Source: JACMLC01 sp963817025
GTDB lineage: Bacteria; Acidobacteriota; Blastocatellia; Pyrinomonadales; Pyrinomonadaceae
Length of the DNA: 64,000 nt
Reading direction: 5' to 3'
NCBI GenBank assembly: GCA_963817025.1
Contig: CAWFML010000005.1
Location: forward strand, 1,674,001 to 1,738,000
Each line of letters begins with the position of its first letter. The stretch's first letter is position 1. The position numbers were made by a program, and so were the translations under genes. Under the pieces are notes generated by a model. That model was not told where the DNA came from and made no database searches. It was given only the letters and a program-made list of their open reading frames with translations. Shown piece after piece: positions 18,287-26,859 of the stretch.

Positions 18287-19104
18287 GAGCCAGCTTGTAT
18301 CAGCGAGTGATTCTATGCTCCGCGCTGGCGGTCTTATTGTTTTCCGCCAACGCGCTCGCGCACGACTACTGGCTTGAGCCTGAAGCCTTTTTCATCGCGG
18401 TCGGCGGCAGCGTGACAGTTCGCATGCACCTCGGCGGGAATTTTGTCAGCGAAGAAGAGCGGCCATACAAAGAAAGCTCGAACGTGATGTTTGAGCTTTA
18501 CACAGCTCGCGGCGCACAAGACCTCGCGCCGCTGGCTCAGGACGGCGAGACTCCCGTCGCGCAGCTCAAACTCAATGAGGCGGGAAATTATCTGCTGGCA
18601 ATGGAGCGCAAGCCCCAGACCATCACTCTTCCGGCGGAAAAATTCACGGAGTATTTGAAGGAAGAAGGGCTGGATTCCATCATCGCGGAACGCGCTCGCC
18701 TGAATGAGAGCGGCAGCGAGGGCCGCGAAAGATACAGGCGTTTTTTGAAATCCCTGCTTCAGGTCGGCGACAGGCAAGATGTGATTTATAAACGCGTCGT
18801 GGGCCAGGAGCTAGAGATTTTCCCGCTCAACAATCCTTATGACTTAAAACCCGGCTCGACGCTCAGGCTGGCGGTGTTCTTTCAGGGACAGAGGCTCGGC
18901 GGCGCAACAGTTTTCGCGCATCATCGCGCGGGCGGAAAAGTTTATACGCAGAAACTCAAGACCGATTCCAACGGTATGGTTTACGTCAAGCTTGAGCGCG
19001 CTGGAGAATGGCTCATCCGTCTGGTTCACATGCGCCGCTGCGTGGATTGCAAAGCGATTGATTGGGAAAGTTTCTGGTCGGCTTTTTCATTCGGCGTCAG
19101 ATGA
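18283..19104 (+). CDS. DUF4198-family secreted protein
   Basis: 273 residues with an N-terminal signal peptide ending near ANALAH. The mature start HDYWLEPEAFFIAVGGSVTV is the hallmark of DUF4198/NikM-like proteins, often found near metal uptake genes. It is mainly beta-rich, and its C-terminal region carries MRRCVDCKAIDW with a Cys-x2-Cys pair that could bind metal. The start codon overlaps the SCO1-fusion stop (ATGA), so the two are translationally coupled and likely share a role in copper or other metal handling. The molecular function of the family is not established. Confidence 0.82.
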   Translation: MRASLYQRVILCSALAVLLFSANALAHDYWLEPEAFFIAVGGSVTVRMHLGGNFVSEEERPYKESSNVMFELYTARGAQDLAPLAQDGETPVAQLKLNEAGNYLLAMERKPQTITLPAEKFTEYLKEEGLDSIIAERARLNESGSEGRERYRRFLKSLLQVGDRQDVIYKRVVGQELEIFPLNNPYDLKPGSTLRLAVFFQGQRLGGATVFAHHRAGGKVYTQKLKTDSNGMVYVKLERAGEWLIRLVHMRRCVDCKAIDWESFWSAFSFGVR

Positions 19105-19188
19105 AAGATATGCTATTGCCACAGCGGCTTTGTCTGTGACAAAATCCCTACACGCTTCGGCTTTACAAGAATCACAATCGAGTAATTC

Positions 19189-19788
19189 ATGCTTTCTCGT
19201 CTTCGACTTTCCGGAATGCTCTCGCCCGCTTTCGCCCTGCGGAAGATTTCTGCGGCGTTGCTGGCTCTGTGTTTGTTGACGACGATTGCCCCGTCCGGCA
19301 TCTCTTCACCGGCACACGAATGTTCTATGCCCTGCTGCGCGAGCGGGAGTTGTGCGACGGGAGCATGCGATTTCTCTTTTGCATCTCCCGCGAAAAAATC
19401 CGAGCCGGAATCGCATTGTACTGACGGCGAACAGCATGCTTCGCATCAAGGCCACGAGGCGATGGAGCATGCGCCTGCGACTGAAAACGCAGACGAGCTT
19501 TGCGGCGCGGAGAACCTGACCAAGCGTTCCGGGCCGCGTCCGTTAAAAACCGAAACGGTTCACAAAAACAGCGTCAAGCCTCAATCTTTCTCGCGGCCCT
19601 GTTCGCCTGATTGCGGGGCGGGCGCTGTGTCGCAGGTGCGGCGCACGAGCGAGCTGGCTATCTTGGGCCACGCGCACAGGCCGCGCCCTCCCACACGCGC
19701 GCTGAATTTCAAGAACGCGTCCAACTTAATTTTTCTCAATCCCCGGCGGCACAGGCTATCGCCGCCGCGCGCTCCTCCGGCCTCCTAA
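19189..19788 (+). CDS. Cys/His-rich secreted hypothetical protein
   Basis: 199 residues, not recognised as a named family. A signal-like hydrophobic segment (about 20-45) is followed by a Cys-dense block ECSMPCCASGSCATGACDF, a His-rich stretch (ASHQGHEAMEHA) and another Cys pair in CSPDCGAG. The basic Pro-rich C-terminus is probably disordered. Cys and His clusters inside a locus with two CusF-like domains and a SCO1 domain suggest a periplasmic copper-binding protein. There is no strong RBS. Coding is supported by the signal peptide, the Cys/His pattern and its position between same-strand genes. Confidence 0.6.
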   Translation: MLSRLRLSGMLSPAFALRKISAALLALCLLTTIAPSGISSPAHECSMPCCASGSCATGACDFSFASPAKKSEPESHCTDGEQHASHQGHEAMEHAPATENADELCGAENLTKRSGPRPLKTETVHKNSVKPQSFSRPCSPDCGAGAVSQVRRTSELAILGHAHRPRPPTRALNFKNASNLIFLNPRRHRLSPPRAPPAS

Positions 19789-19870
19789 TCTCTCTTTCAT
19801 CGCATAAAACATAAAGCAGACGGACGAATGCGCCCGCTTGATAAATGCAGATGAGTTGTCACGCGCCTTG

Positions 19871-19945
19871 CCACAGACGCACGCGCGACACGCAGCTTTG
19901 CATCCACCTCAAGCGTTTCCGGGCATTCGCGTCTGCGGGCTTTTT
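19871..19945 (+). terminator. Stem-loop with T-run before the TonB-type receptor gene
   Basis: CCACAGACGC (19871-19880) pairs with GCGTCTGCGG (19929-19938, one G-T), and five T follow at 19941. It lies between the Cys/His-rich gene and the strong RBS of the receptor gene, so it could terminate the upstream transcript or act as an attenuator in the receptor leader. Confidence 0.5.
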
Positions 19946-19975
19946 ATTACGCCGAGAGAAAAAGGAGGAGCAATC

Positions 19976-22798
19976 ATGCAGGTCTCGAATATTTATGCGC
20001 GACTGTGCAGAGGTCTCGGACTTCTACTGTTGTCCGCGCTCGCCCTGAGCGCGGGCGCGACGCAGTGCATGGCGCAGCAAGCCGTCACTTCCGCGACTTT
20101 GAGCGGTCGCATAGAGGATGCTGGCGGGGCTGTCGTAAGCGGGGCAATCGTCACCGCTACGGATGGGGAAAGAAACATTTCGACTTCGACGATGAGCGAC
20201 CACGAGGGGCGTTTCCGTTTTTTGCGTCTCTCCGCAGGGACATACACGCTCAAGATCGAGCAGGCGGGCTTTGACAGTATCAGCCAGCAGTTGACCTTGA
20301 CGGTCGGGCAGGCTCTGGATATTCCAATCAAGCTCTCGGTCGCAGGCGTGAGCGCGGAGGTTGCCGTCAACTCCATCAACATTCCATTGATTGAAACCGG
20401 GCGCACGCAGGTGACTGAGACGATCATGCCGAAGGAGATTGACGCGCTGCCGCTCAACGGGCGCAACTATCTCGATTTGGCCCTGCTCGTCCCCGGCGTC
20501 TCGCGCACCAACACTGGCAGCATACAGCGTTTCGCGGAAACCTCCGCCGTGCCGGGAACCGGAATCTCCATCGCCGGACAGAGAAATCTAAACAACAGTT
20601 TTATCGTTGACGGACTCTCTGCGAATGATGATGCGGCGGCTCTGGCCGGAACTTTTTATAGTCAGGAAGTGATACGCGAATTTCAGGTCGTGACCTCCGG
20701 CGGCATCGCGGAATTCGGGCGCACTTCGGGCGGAGTAGTCAACATCCTCACTCAATCCGGCACGAACGACTGGCGCGGGCGCACTTACGGCTTCCTGCGT
20801 AATCAGAGATTGGATGCGCGAAATCCCCTTGCGCCAAGCAAAGACCCTCTGACACAAGCGCAGTATGGCGTCAGCATCGGCGGGCCGCTCAAGCACGACA
20901 GAACTTTTCTCTTCGCTAACTTCGAGCAGACGCGCCGCAATGATGCAGCCGTGATTACGATTCGACCTGATCGCGTCGCCATCATCAATACGCGTCTCAA
21001 TCAGGTCAACTTTCCCGGCCCGCGCATCGAGACCGGCCTTGTGCCGAGCGGTTATGACGTGACCAATTTTTTCACGCGGGTTGACCATCGTCTTAACGGG
21101 GCAAATCTTTTTTCCGCGCGGTATGGTCTCTATGACCTCTCGGCGCTCAACTCGCGCACAGTGGGCGGCCTCAACGCCGTCAGTCGCGGGACGAATCTGG
21201 ACACGCTGGACCAGAACATTTCCGCCAGCAACATCACAACCATTTCATCACGCACCATCAACGAAGCACGCGCTCAATTCACGCGCAGCCGACTCAAGGC
21301 TCCCGTCAATGACGAGATCGGGCCAGCCGTCAACATCACAGGCGTCGCAAACTTTGGCACTGCGACCGTCTCGCCGCTCGCGCGTGAGATAGACACGTTT
21401 GAAATGACGGATAACCTGGCGACGCAACGCGGCTCGCATTCTTTGAAGGCGGGCGTAGACTTTCTCTACAATCGCATCAACATCTACTTTCCCGGCGCGT
21501 TTCAGGGAGTTTATAACTTCACTTCGCTTGCCAATTTTCAGACGGGCAACTATTCGCAATTCCAGCAGGCGTTCGGCGCGCCCACACAGTTGCAGTCGAA
21601 TCCGAACATAGGATTGTTCGTGCAGGACGAATGGAAGCCGCGCGCGGATTTGACCATCAATGCGGGACTGCGCTACGACGCGCAGTTTTTGCCTGACCCG
21701 ATTGAGACGGATGCGAATAATCTCGCGCCGCGTCTGGGCATCGCCTATGCGCCCGGAGACCGCAAGACTGTCATTCGCGCAAGCTATGGCATTTACTTTG
21801 ACCGCGTTCCGCTGCGCGCGACCTCTAATGCCTTGCAACGCGATGGCTCGAAATATCTTGTCGCGCAGTTGACGCCGACGGTAACGGGCGCGCCTGTCTT
21901 CCCCAACGTGCTCGCGGCCTTTCCCACCAATTTACAAACGAGGCCGAACATCACGACCATTGACCCGTTGATTGAAAGCAGCTATAGCCAGCAGGCCAAT
22001 TTTCAAGTCGAGCGTGAATTGCCCGGCGATGCTTCACTGTCCATCGGCTATCTATACTTGCGCGGGCTGCACTTGATTCTCTCGCGCAATATCAACGTGC
22101 CGCGCTGCGCTTTCACGAACGCGACGCCGAACCTCTGCCGTCCCGATTCGCGTTGGGGAAACATAAGCCAGTTTGAAGGCGCTGGCGAGTCCAGTTATAA
22201 CGGCCTCGTCGTGGCTTTTAATAAGCGCGCTTCCGATTGGGCCAGCGTGCGCGTCTCTTATACGCTGTCGAAAGCGATTGATGACGCGGGCAATTTCTTT
22301 TTCAGTTCGCCGCAGGACAATTTTGACCGCAGGGGTGAGAGAGGGCTTTCCGACAATGACCAGCGGCATCGCCTGACCGTGAGCGGCTCGCTGGAAGCGC
22401 CGCGACGCAGCGACGCAAACAGTTTCCGTCGCGCGCTGGAAGGCTTTCAGCTCAGTTATATTTTCACTTATGCGTCGAGGCTGCCGTTCAATATCCTGCT
22501 CGGCACAGACCGCAATCTCGACACGAACTTTAACGACCGGCCCGCCGGCGTGGGTCGCAACACAGGGCGCGGCTTTGATTTCGCCTCGCTTGACCTGCGC
22601 CTGAGCCGCCGGTTCAGTTTAACCGAGCGATGGAGATTGGAAGCTATCGTCGAAGGGTTCAATCTTTTCAATCGCGCGAACCTGCAAATCCCCAACAATG
22701 TTTTCGGAGGCGGAGCAATTCCCCTGAGCACTTTCGGGCAGCCGACTGCGGCAGGCGACCCGCGTCAGATTCAGTTCGGGTTACGATTGAGTTATTGA
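19976..22798 (+). CDS. Oar-like TonB-dependent outer-membrane receptor with carboxypeptidase-regulatory domain
   Basis: 940 residues. The start was moved to ATG 19976 because AAAGGAGGAG lies just before it and a signal peptide (MQVSNIYARL... ending near TQCMAQ) follows. A carboxypeptidase-regulatory-like domain (about 40-125: SGRIEDAGGAVVSGAIVTA, EGRFRFLRLSAGTYTL) precedes a plug domain containing LPLNGRNYLDLALLVPGVS and a large beta-barrel ending in the aromatic FGLRLSY. Such receptors import substrates using the proton-motive force through TonB. Its copper-gene neighbours suggest a metal complex as substrate, by inference. No TonB gene is in the window. Confidence 0.93.
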   Translation: MQVSNIYARLCRGLGLLLLSALALSAGATQCMAQQAVTSATLSGRIEDAGGAVVSGAIVTATDGERNISTSTMSDHEGRFRFLRLSAGTYTLKIEQAGFDSISQQLTLTVGQALDIPIKLSVAGVSAEVAVNSINIPLIETGRTQVTETIMPKEIDALPLNGRNYLDLALLVPGVSRTNTGSIQRFAETSAVPGTGISIAGQRNLNNSFIVDGLSANDDAAALAGTFYSQEVIREFQVVTSGGIAEFGRTSGGVVNILTQSGTNDWRGRTYGFLRNQRLDARNPLAPSKDPLTQAQYGVSIGGPLKHDRTFLFANFEQTRRNDAAVITIRPDRVAIINTRLNQVNFPGPRIETGLVPSGYDVTNFFTRVDHRLNGANLFSARYGLYDLSALNSRTVGGLNAVSRGTNLDTLDQNISASNITTISSRTINEARAQFTRSRLKAPVNDEIGPAVNITGVANFGTATVSPLAREIDTFEMTDNLATQRGSHSLKAGVDFLYNRINIYFPGAFQGVYNFTSLANFQTGNYSQFQQAFGAPTQLQSNPNIGLFVQDEWKPRADLTINAGLRYDAQFLPDPIETDANNLAPRLGIAYAPGDRKTVIRASYGIYFDRVPLRATSNALQRDGSKYLVAQLTPTVTGAPVFPNVLAAFPTNLQTRPNITTIDPLIESSYSQQANFQVERELPGDASLSIGYLYLRGLHLILSRNINVPRCAFTNATPNLCRPDSRWGNISQFEGAGESSYNGLVVAFNKRASDWASVRVSYTLSKAIDDAGNFFFSSPQDNFDRRGERGLSDNDQRHRLTVSGSLEAPRRSDANSFRRALEGFQLSYIFTYASRLPFNILLGTDRNLDTNFNDRPAGVGRNTGRGFDFASLDLRLSRRFSLTERWRLEAIVEGFNLFNRANLQIPNNVFGGGAIPLSTFGQPTAAGDPRQIQFGLRLSY

Positions 22799-22820
22799 GG
22801 TGAGAGAGGAAGCAAAGACA

Positions 22821-22934
22821 TTTTCCCGCAAAGGCGCAAAGGCGCAAAGGAAGACGCGAAGAAAGCTTTCAAGATTAATAACTGCTCAACATCTTTGCGT
22901 GCTTTTCTTTGCGCCTTTGCGCCCTTGCGGGAGA
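22821..22934. repeat. Inverted repeat of GCGCAAAG words (D)
   Basis: The left arm begins CCCGCAAAGGCGCAAAGG (from 22825) and the right arm is its near-complement, ending CTTTGCGCCCTTGCGGG (to 22931); they are separated by about 40 nt. It fills most of the gap between the receptor stop and the RBS of the BNR gene. Confidence 0.85.
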
Positions 22935-22985
22935 CGCAATTCTCGCTATCCTAATAGTCAATGTTCTTTATAAGGAATCAAGTTG

Positions 22986-24269
22986 ATGAAAGAAAAACTG
23001 TTTACAATCTTCTCGGCTCTCCTGCTGTTGTGCGCGTCCGGCTGTACACAACCCCGAGCCGAAAAGGCCGAAGAGAAATCGCCTGAGACGCCAGCGGCTG
23101 CGCCGGTTCAAGTCTCACTGGAAAACACGGATGCGGCTGAGCCTGCCGTCGCAGCCGCACCTGATGGCGCTCTTTACGTCGTCTGGGTTGAGCATCGCGC
23201 TGAAGGAATGTCTGATGTCTTTCTCAGGAAAACAAACGCGGACAATACGCTTAACGCTCCCGTGCGCGTCAATTCCGACACGGGCAAAGCAACCGCCTGG
23301 CGCGGCGATCCGCCGACGGTGGCGGTGGCTGCGGACGGAGCGGTTTATGTCGGATGGACTGCGCGAGCGAGCGGCAAGGGCCATGATGCAGACCTCTATC
23401 TTTCGACCTCGCGCGACGGCGGGAAAACTTTCGAGCCTGCGGTCAAAGTCAATGACGATCAAAAACCCGCGCGTCAGGGAATGCACTCGCTGGCTGTCGG
23501 CAAGGATGGACGCGTGTATCTGGTCTGGCTGGACGAACGCAATCTCAGCCCGGCTGCGCCGATGCAAAAACATCGTGGCGAGGCTATGGAAAAAGAGAGC
23601 AACAACGAAGTCTTTACCGCTTACTCGGAAGACGGCGGGCGCACTATCTCAAAAAATCAGATGATCGCGCGAGACGCCTGTCCATGTTGTAAGACCTCTG
23701 CGACTACCGGCCCGGACGGAAGGGTTTATCTCGGCTGGCGACAGGTCTTGAAAGGAGATTACAGGCACATAGCGGTCTCTACCTCCGCTGACAAGGGCAA
23801 GACCTTTTCAACGCCTGTGATCGTCAGCGACGACCAATGGTTTATCGCCGCCTGCCCTGTCTCCGGCCCGTCTCTCTCGGCAACAGGTGAAGGCGTGTTG
23901 AAGGTTTTGTGGTATACCGAAGGCGAAGCGGGCGCGCAGGGTCTTTATCTAACGCAGTCGCTTGACGGAGGTCAGACCTTTTCCGCACGCCAGCTTATTT
24001 CAAAAGGAAACGTGCGCGGCAATCCACAGCTCGTGGCGGACGCTGGAATCAAAAAGGGTGCTGCTATCTGGCAGAATGTAGAGAGTAATGCTTCGGGCCT
24101 CTTGCGTGCAGACATTTCTGCGGACGGAGCGGTAAATGGCAGCGCAGCTTTAGCCAGTGGGGGCGAGCTTCCCTCAGCCGCCATCTCCGGTTCGGAACTT
24201 TATACGGCTTACATTTCGTCAAATGGCAAACAGCGCAGCATCTGGCTCAAACGCTTCGGCAAACTCTGA
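22986..24269 (+). CDS. BNR/Asp-box beta-propeller lipoprotein (sialidase-like fold)
   Basis: 427 residues. The signal peptide ends in the lipobox LCASGC. The mature protein holds Asp-box repeats typical of a sialidase-type six-bladed propeller: SRDGGKTF, SEDGGRTIS, SADKGKTF and SLDGGQTF. The Arg triad and Tyr of true sialidases were not recognisable, so enzymatic activity is doubtful. A CPCC motif (ARDACPCCKTSA) could bind metal or form a disulfide. AAGGA lies at good spacing before the ATG. It sits between the TonB-type receptor and the CusF-like lipoprotein and may be part of their uptake or sensing complex. Confidence 0.85.
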   Translation: MKEKLFTIFSALLLLCASGCTQPRAEKAEEKSPETPAAAPVQVSLENTDAAEPAVAAAPDGALYVVWVEHRAEGMSDVFLRKTNADNTLNAPVRVNSDTGKATAWRGDPPTVAVAADGAVYVGWTARASGKGHDADLYLSTSRDGGKTFEPAVKVNDDQKPARQGMHSLAVGKDGRVYLVWLDERNLSPAAPMQKHRGEAMEKESNNEVFTAYSEDGGRTISKNQMIARDACPCCKTSATTGPDGRVYLGWRQVLKGDYRHIAVSTSADKGKTFSTPVIVSDDQWFIAACPVSGPSLSATGEGVLKVLWYTEGEAGAQGLYLTQSLDGGQTFSARQLISKGNVRGNPQLVADAGIKKGAAIWQNVESNASGLLRADISADGAVNGSAALASGGELPSAAISGSELYTAYISSNGKQRSIWLKRFGKL

Positions 24270-24324
24270 GAAGAAGGAGTAGGAGGTCAGTTTGAGAATC
24301 TGCTTGATAAGCAAGACGAAAGGA

Positions 24325-24426
24325 TTTCGCGCAAAGGCGCTGGTGGCGCAAAGGAAGACCGCAAAGGTGTTGAGCGACGCTTTATCTTGCATGCTTTCTT
24401 TGCGCCACCAGCGCCTTTGCGCGAAA
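24325..24426. repeat. Perfect 29-bp inverted repeat, GCGCTGGTGGCGCAAAG type (E)
   Basis: Positions 24325-24353 and 24398-24426 are exact reverse complements, with a 44-nt loop. The arm carries GCGCTGGTGGCGCAAAG, whose core recurs at 33080-33120. It lies in the leader of the CusF-like gene, upstream of its RBS. Confidence 0.92.
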
Positions 24427-24486
24427 CTCTCGTTCTTCTTCGCTGTTTGTGAAACTGACTTGCCACTGAAGAAGGAGCACTTTAAA

Positions 24487-24915
24487 TTGAAAGCAAACTT
24501 TCGTGCTTTTCGTGCCGGACGTTTTATATGTCTCTCGACACTTTTGTTGCTGCCCTTGCTTGCGTCTGCCTGCCAGCAGCAACAGGTTAAGTCTACGAAT
24601 CAACCGGCAGCCAATCAAGCTGCCGCCACACAAACGCCGCAGCCCGTCGTGGTCAAACCGCCCTCACAGGAAACAAAGCAGTATCACGGCGTCGGCGTCG
24701 TGACAAAAGTCGTGACGGAGAATCCGTATGATAAGTCTCTGGCCTCGGTCGAGCTGAATCATGAAGAGATTGTAGGATTGATGCCGCCGATGACGATGGA
24801 GTTTTACGTCAAAGAGAAATCGCTCCTCAAGAATATCAAGGTCGGCGATAAAGTTGACTTTACGATTGAAGAAAAAGGCGGGACTGAAATTATCTCTCAA
24901 ATCAAAAAACAGTGA
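24487..24915 (+). CDS. CusF-like copper-binding lipoprotein
   Basis: 142 residues from a TTG start at 24487 preceded by GAAGGAG; upstream in-frame codons read through the perfect inverted repeat and are rejected. A signal with lipobox LLASAC leads to a Gln/Pro-rich linker and one CusF-like domain with NHEEIVGLMPPMTMEFYV, giving a His and two Met as likely Cu(I) ligands. The aromatic Trp of E. coli CusF is not seen. The domain resembles the N-terminal module of the SCO1 fusion at the other end of this cluster. Its TGA stop is inside the left arm of a GTGACRA repeat. Confidence 0.85.
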   Translation: MKANFRAFRAGRFICLSTLLLLPLLASACQQQQVKSTNQPAANQAAATQTPQPVVVKPPSQETKQYHGVGVVTKVVTENPYDKSLASVELNHEEIVGLMPPMTMEFYVKEKSLLKNIKVGDKVDFTIEEKGGTEIISQIKKQ

Positions 24916-24977
24916 CGAGTGATAAGTGACGAGTTAAGGCAAAAGCAGTTTCCTGCTCGTCACTCGTCACTTGTCAC
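24911..24977. repeat. Inverted repeat of GTGACRA heptamers (F)
   Basis: The left arm starts AGTGACGAGTGATAAGTG (24911) and the right arm is CTCGTCACTCGTCACTTG onward (24956-24977). It separates the convergent CusF-like and etfA genes and contains the stop codon of the former. There is no T-run, so it is not a standard terminator. Confidence 0.88.
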
Positions 24978-24985
24978 GGCTCTTC

Positions 24986-25969
24986 TCACTGCTTGAGCTT
25001 CTTGATTTCTTCAGTCAATACCGGCACAGCATCGAAGAGATCGCCGACGATGCCATAGTCTGCGATGTCGAAGATGGGAGCTTCCGGGTCTTTGTTGATA
25101 GCCACGATGGTTCCCGAATTTTTCATCCCGACGAGATGTTGAATCGCGCCTGAGATGCCGAGCGCGATATAGAGTTTGGGCGCAACGGTTTGACCGGATG
25201 AGCCGATTTGCCTGTCAATCGGCAGCCATTCGGCGTCGCAAATGGGACGCGAGGCTGCTATGTCGCCGCCGAGGGCTGCGGCGAGTTTTTCGGCCAGCTC
25301 GATATTTTCTTTGCTCTTGATGCCGCGACCGATGGCGACGATGATGTCCGTTTTCGAGAGGTCAACGGCCTGCTTGACTTCCTGAAACGGAGGCTCAGGC
25401 TGCATGCGAATCTCGCCGACCTCGACCTGCATGGTTTCCACAGGAGCTGCCCCGCTGCCCTTCTGCGCCTGATCGCCGCGATATGCGCCCGACTGGAAAG
25501 TGGCGAACACGGGCGGCTCGCCGTCCGACACCACATCCGCATCAACCTTGCCCAAAAAGATGCGACGCGTGAAAGTCACTTTGCCGTCAGAAACTTTTGC
25601 GCGGATGCAATCGCTGATTAAGCCTTTACGAAAACGCGCGGCCAGTTTCGGCGCGTAATCGCGCACAAGGTATGTATGCGGCATGATGACATACTGCGGG
25701 TCAAGAGCGCGTATGACATGCTCCATAGCATCCGTGTAACCATCCGGCGTGTATTCTTTCAGCTTCTCATTATCCGCATACACAACTTTGGAGAGCGCGT
25801 AAGCTGCCACTTCATCAGCCAGATTGTTTGCGCCGGAGCCGAGCAGGACAGCCGAAACTTCCTGCTGCAAAGCTCCGCCGAGATTCTGCGCCGCCGCCAC
25901 TGCCTCGAAAGAAGTTTTATTAAGTACGCCGTCACGATGTTCGGCGAAAACTAAGATACCGTTGCTCAT
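24986..25969 (-). CDS. etfA: Electron transfer flavoprotein alpha subunit
   Basis: 327 residues, the normal size. It carries the FAD-binding C-terminal domain with GSSGQTVAPKLYIALGISG, QHLVGMKNSGTIVAINKD and PIFDIADYGIVGDLF. With EtfB it takes electrons from acyl-CoA dehydrogenases and passes them to the quinone pool. The ATG is 1 nt after the A-rich arm of a CAAAGMA hairpin and has no Shine-Dalgarno sequence. It is the last gene of the long minus-strand lipid cluster. Confidence 0.96.
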   Translation of the reverse strand: MSNGILVFAEHRDGVLNKTSFEAVAAAQNLGGALQQEVSAVLLGSGANNLADEVAAYALSKVVYADNEKLKEYTPDGYTDAMEHVIRALDPQYVIMPHTYLVRDYAPKLAARFRKGLISDCIRAKVSDGKVTFTRRIFLGKVDADVVSDGEPPVFATFQSGAYRGDQAQKGSGAAPVETMQVEVGEIRMQPEPPFQEVKQAVDLSKTDIIVAIGRGIKSKENIELAEKLAAALGGDIAASRPICDAEWLPIDRQIGSSGQTVAPKLYIALGISGAIQHLVGMKNSGTIVAINKDPEAPIFDIADYGIVGDLFDAVPVLTEEIKKLKQ

Positions 25970-25970
25970 T

Positions 25971-26082
25971 GTTTTGTGCTTTGTCTTTTGTGCTTGGTGC
26001 TTTGTTCTTTGTGGTTGCCTGCTTAGCTTAACCTCCCGGCTTCAGGCAGCGAGCAAAGAACAAAGCACAAAACACAAAGAAC
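25971..26082. repeat. Inverted repeat of CAAAGMA heptamers (G), etfB/etfA junction
   Basis: The T-rich left arm (25971-26014, repeats of TTTGTGC) and A-rich right arm (26051-26082, AGAACAAAGCACAAAACAC within) form a long imperfect hairpin whose centre has a further GCCTG/CAGGC stem. It ends 4 nt from the etfB stop and 1 nt from the etfA ATG. Confidence 0.88.
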
Positions 26083-26086
26083 GAAT

Positions 26087-26857
26087 TTAGATAACTCTCG
26101 CCTCGTTACGCAGTTTATCCGCGAGCGCGACCGCTCCGGCTTTCGCGTCGCCGTTGCCTAGAAACTGCGTCTGCTTGGTCTTTTCCGGGAAATATATTTT
26201 TTCGATGCGCTGGTGCGAAGCCGTCGCCGCATCCGCTGCGGGCGTGACCTCCCGTATCTCTTTCTTCTTCGCCGCCATGATGCCCTTGAGCGTGGCGTAG
26301 CGAATCTGGCTGATGCCGGATTGAATGGTCAGAAGCGCGGGCTTGGTCATCGAGTACCACTGATACCAGCCGCTTTCCAGTTCGCGTTTGACTCTTAGCT
26401 GCTCGCCCGAAGCATCAACTTCGATGACGATGGTCGCATGCGGCATCCCCAAAAGCTCTGCCATGATGACGCCCGTCTGCGCGTAGCCGTAATCGTCCGA
26501 CTGCAAGCCCGTCAGCAAAAGGTCAGGCTGTTCGTCGCGTATCGCTCCGGCCAGAATGCCTGCGGCGGCATAAGGCGAAAGATGCTGTAGATTATCGCCC
26601 GCGACATGGATCGCACGGTCTGCGCCGCGCGCGAGTGCGTCCTTGATGACAGACTTGACGCGTTGCGGCCCCATAGAGCAGACCACGACCTCGCCGCCAT
26701 GCTTTTCTTTCAAACGCAGCGCTTCTTCCAAAGCGTAGCCGTCCGACTCGTTGACCTCAAAGGACAAATCGCCCTCTTCAATCCACGTCGCCTCTTTGTT
26801 AATACGCAGAATCGCATCTTTGTTGGCGACCTGCTTCATCATCACAATTATTTTCAT
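26087..26857 (-). CDS. etfB: Electron transfer flavoprotein beta subunit
   Basis: 256 residues from the ATG at 26857 (MKIIVMMKQVANKDA, the family's usual N-terminus); longer calls run into the upstream repeat. It shows DGYALEEALRLKEKHGGEVVV and the AMP/FAD-site signature LLTGLQSDDYGYAQTGVIMA. It forms the heterodimer with EtfA. The start codon is 2 nt from a CAAAGMA hairpin and lacks a clear RBS. Co-location with fabF, hbd and thiolase genes suggests use in fatty-acid or acyl-CoA oxidation. Confidence 0.95.
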   Translation of the reverse strand: MKIIVMMKQVANKDAILRINKEATWIEEGDLSFEVNESDGYALEEALRLKEKHGGEVVVCSMGPQRVKSVIKDALARGADRAIHVAGDNLQHLSPYAAAGILAGAIRDEQPDLLLTGLQSDDYGYAQTGVIMAELLGMPHATIVIEVDASGEQLRVKRELESGWYQWYSMTKPALLTIQSGISQIRYATLKGIMAAKKKEIREVTPAADAATASHQRIEKIYFPEKTKQTQFLGNGDAKAGAVALADKLRNEARVI

Positions 26858-26859
26858 AA

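Noticed and set aside
24325..24426. Insertion sequence or MITE ends
   Set aside because: The perfect inverted repeat has no transposase and no visible target-site duplication; a MITE origin is possible but not supported by the sequence alone.
24911..24977. Bidirectional intrinsic terminator between the convergent CusF-like and etfA genes
   Set aside because: The hairpin is strong but there is no T-run on either strand after the stem, so it was listed as a repeat only.
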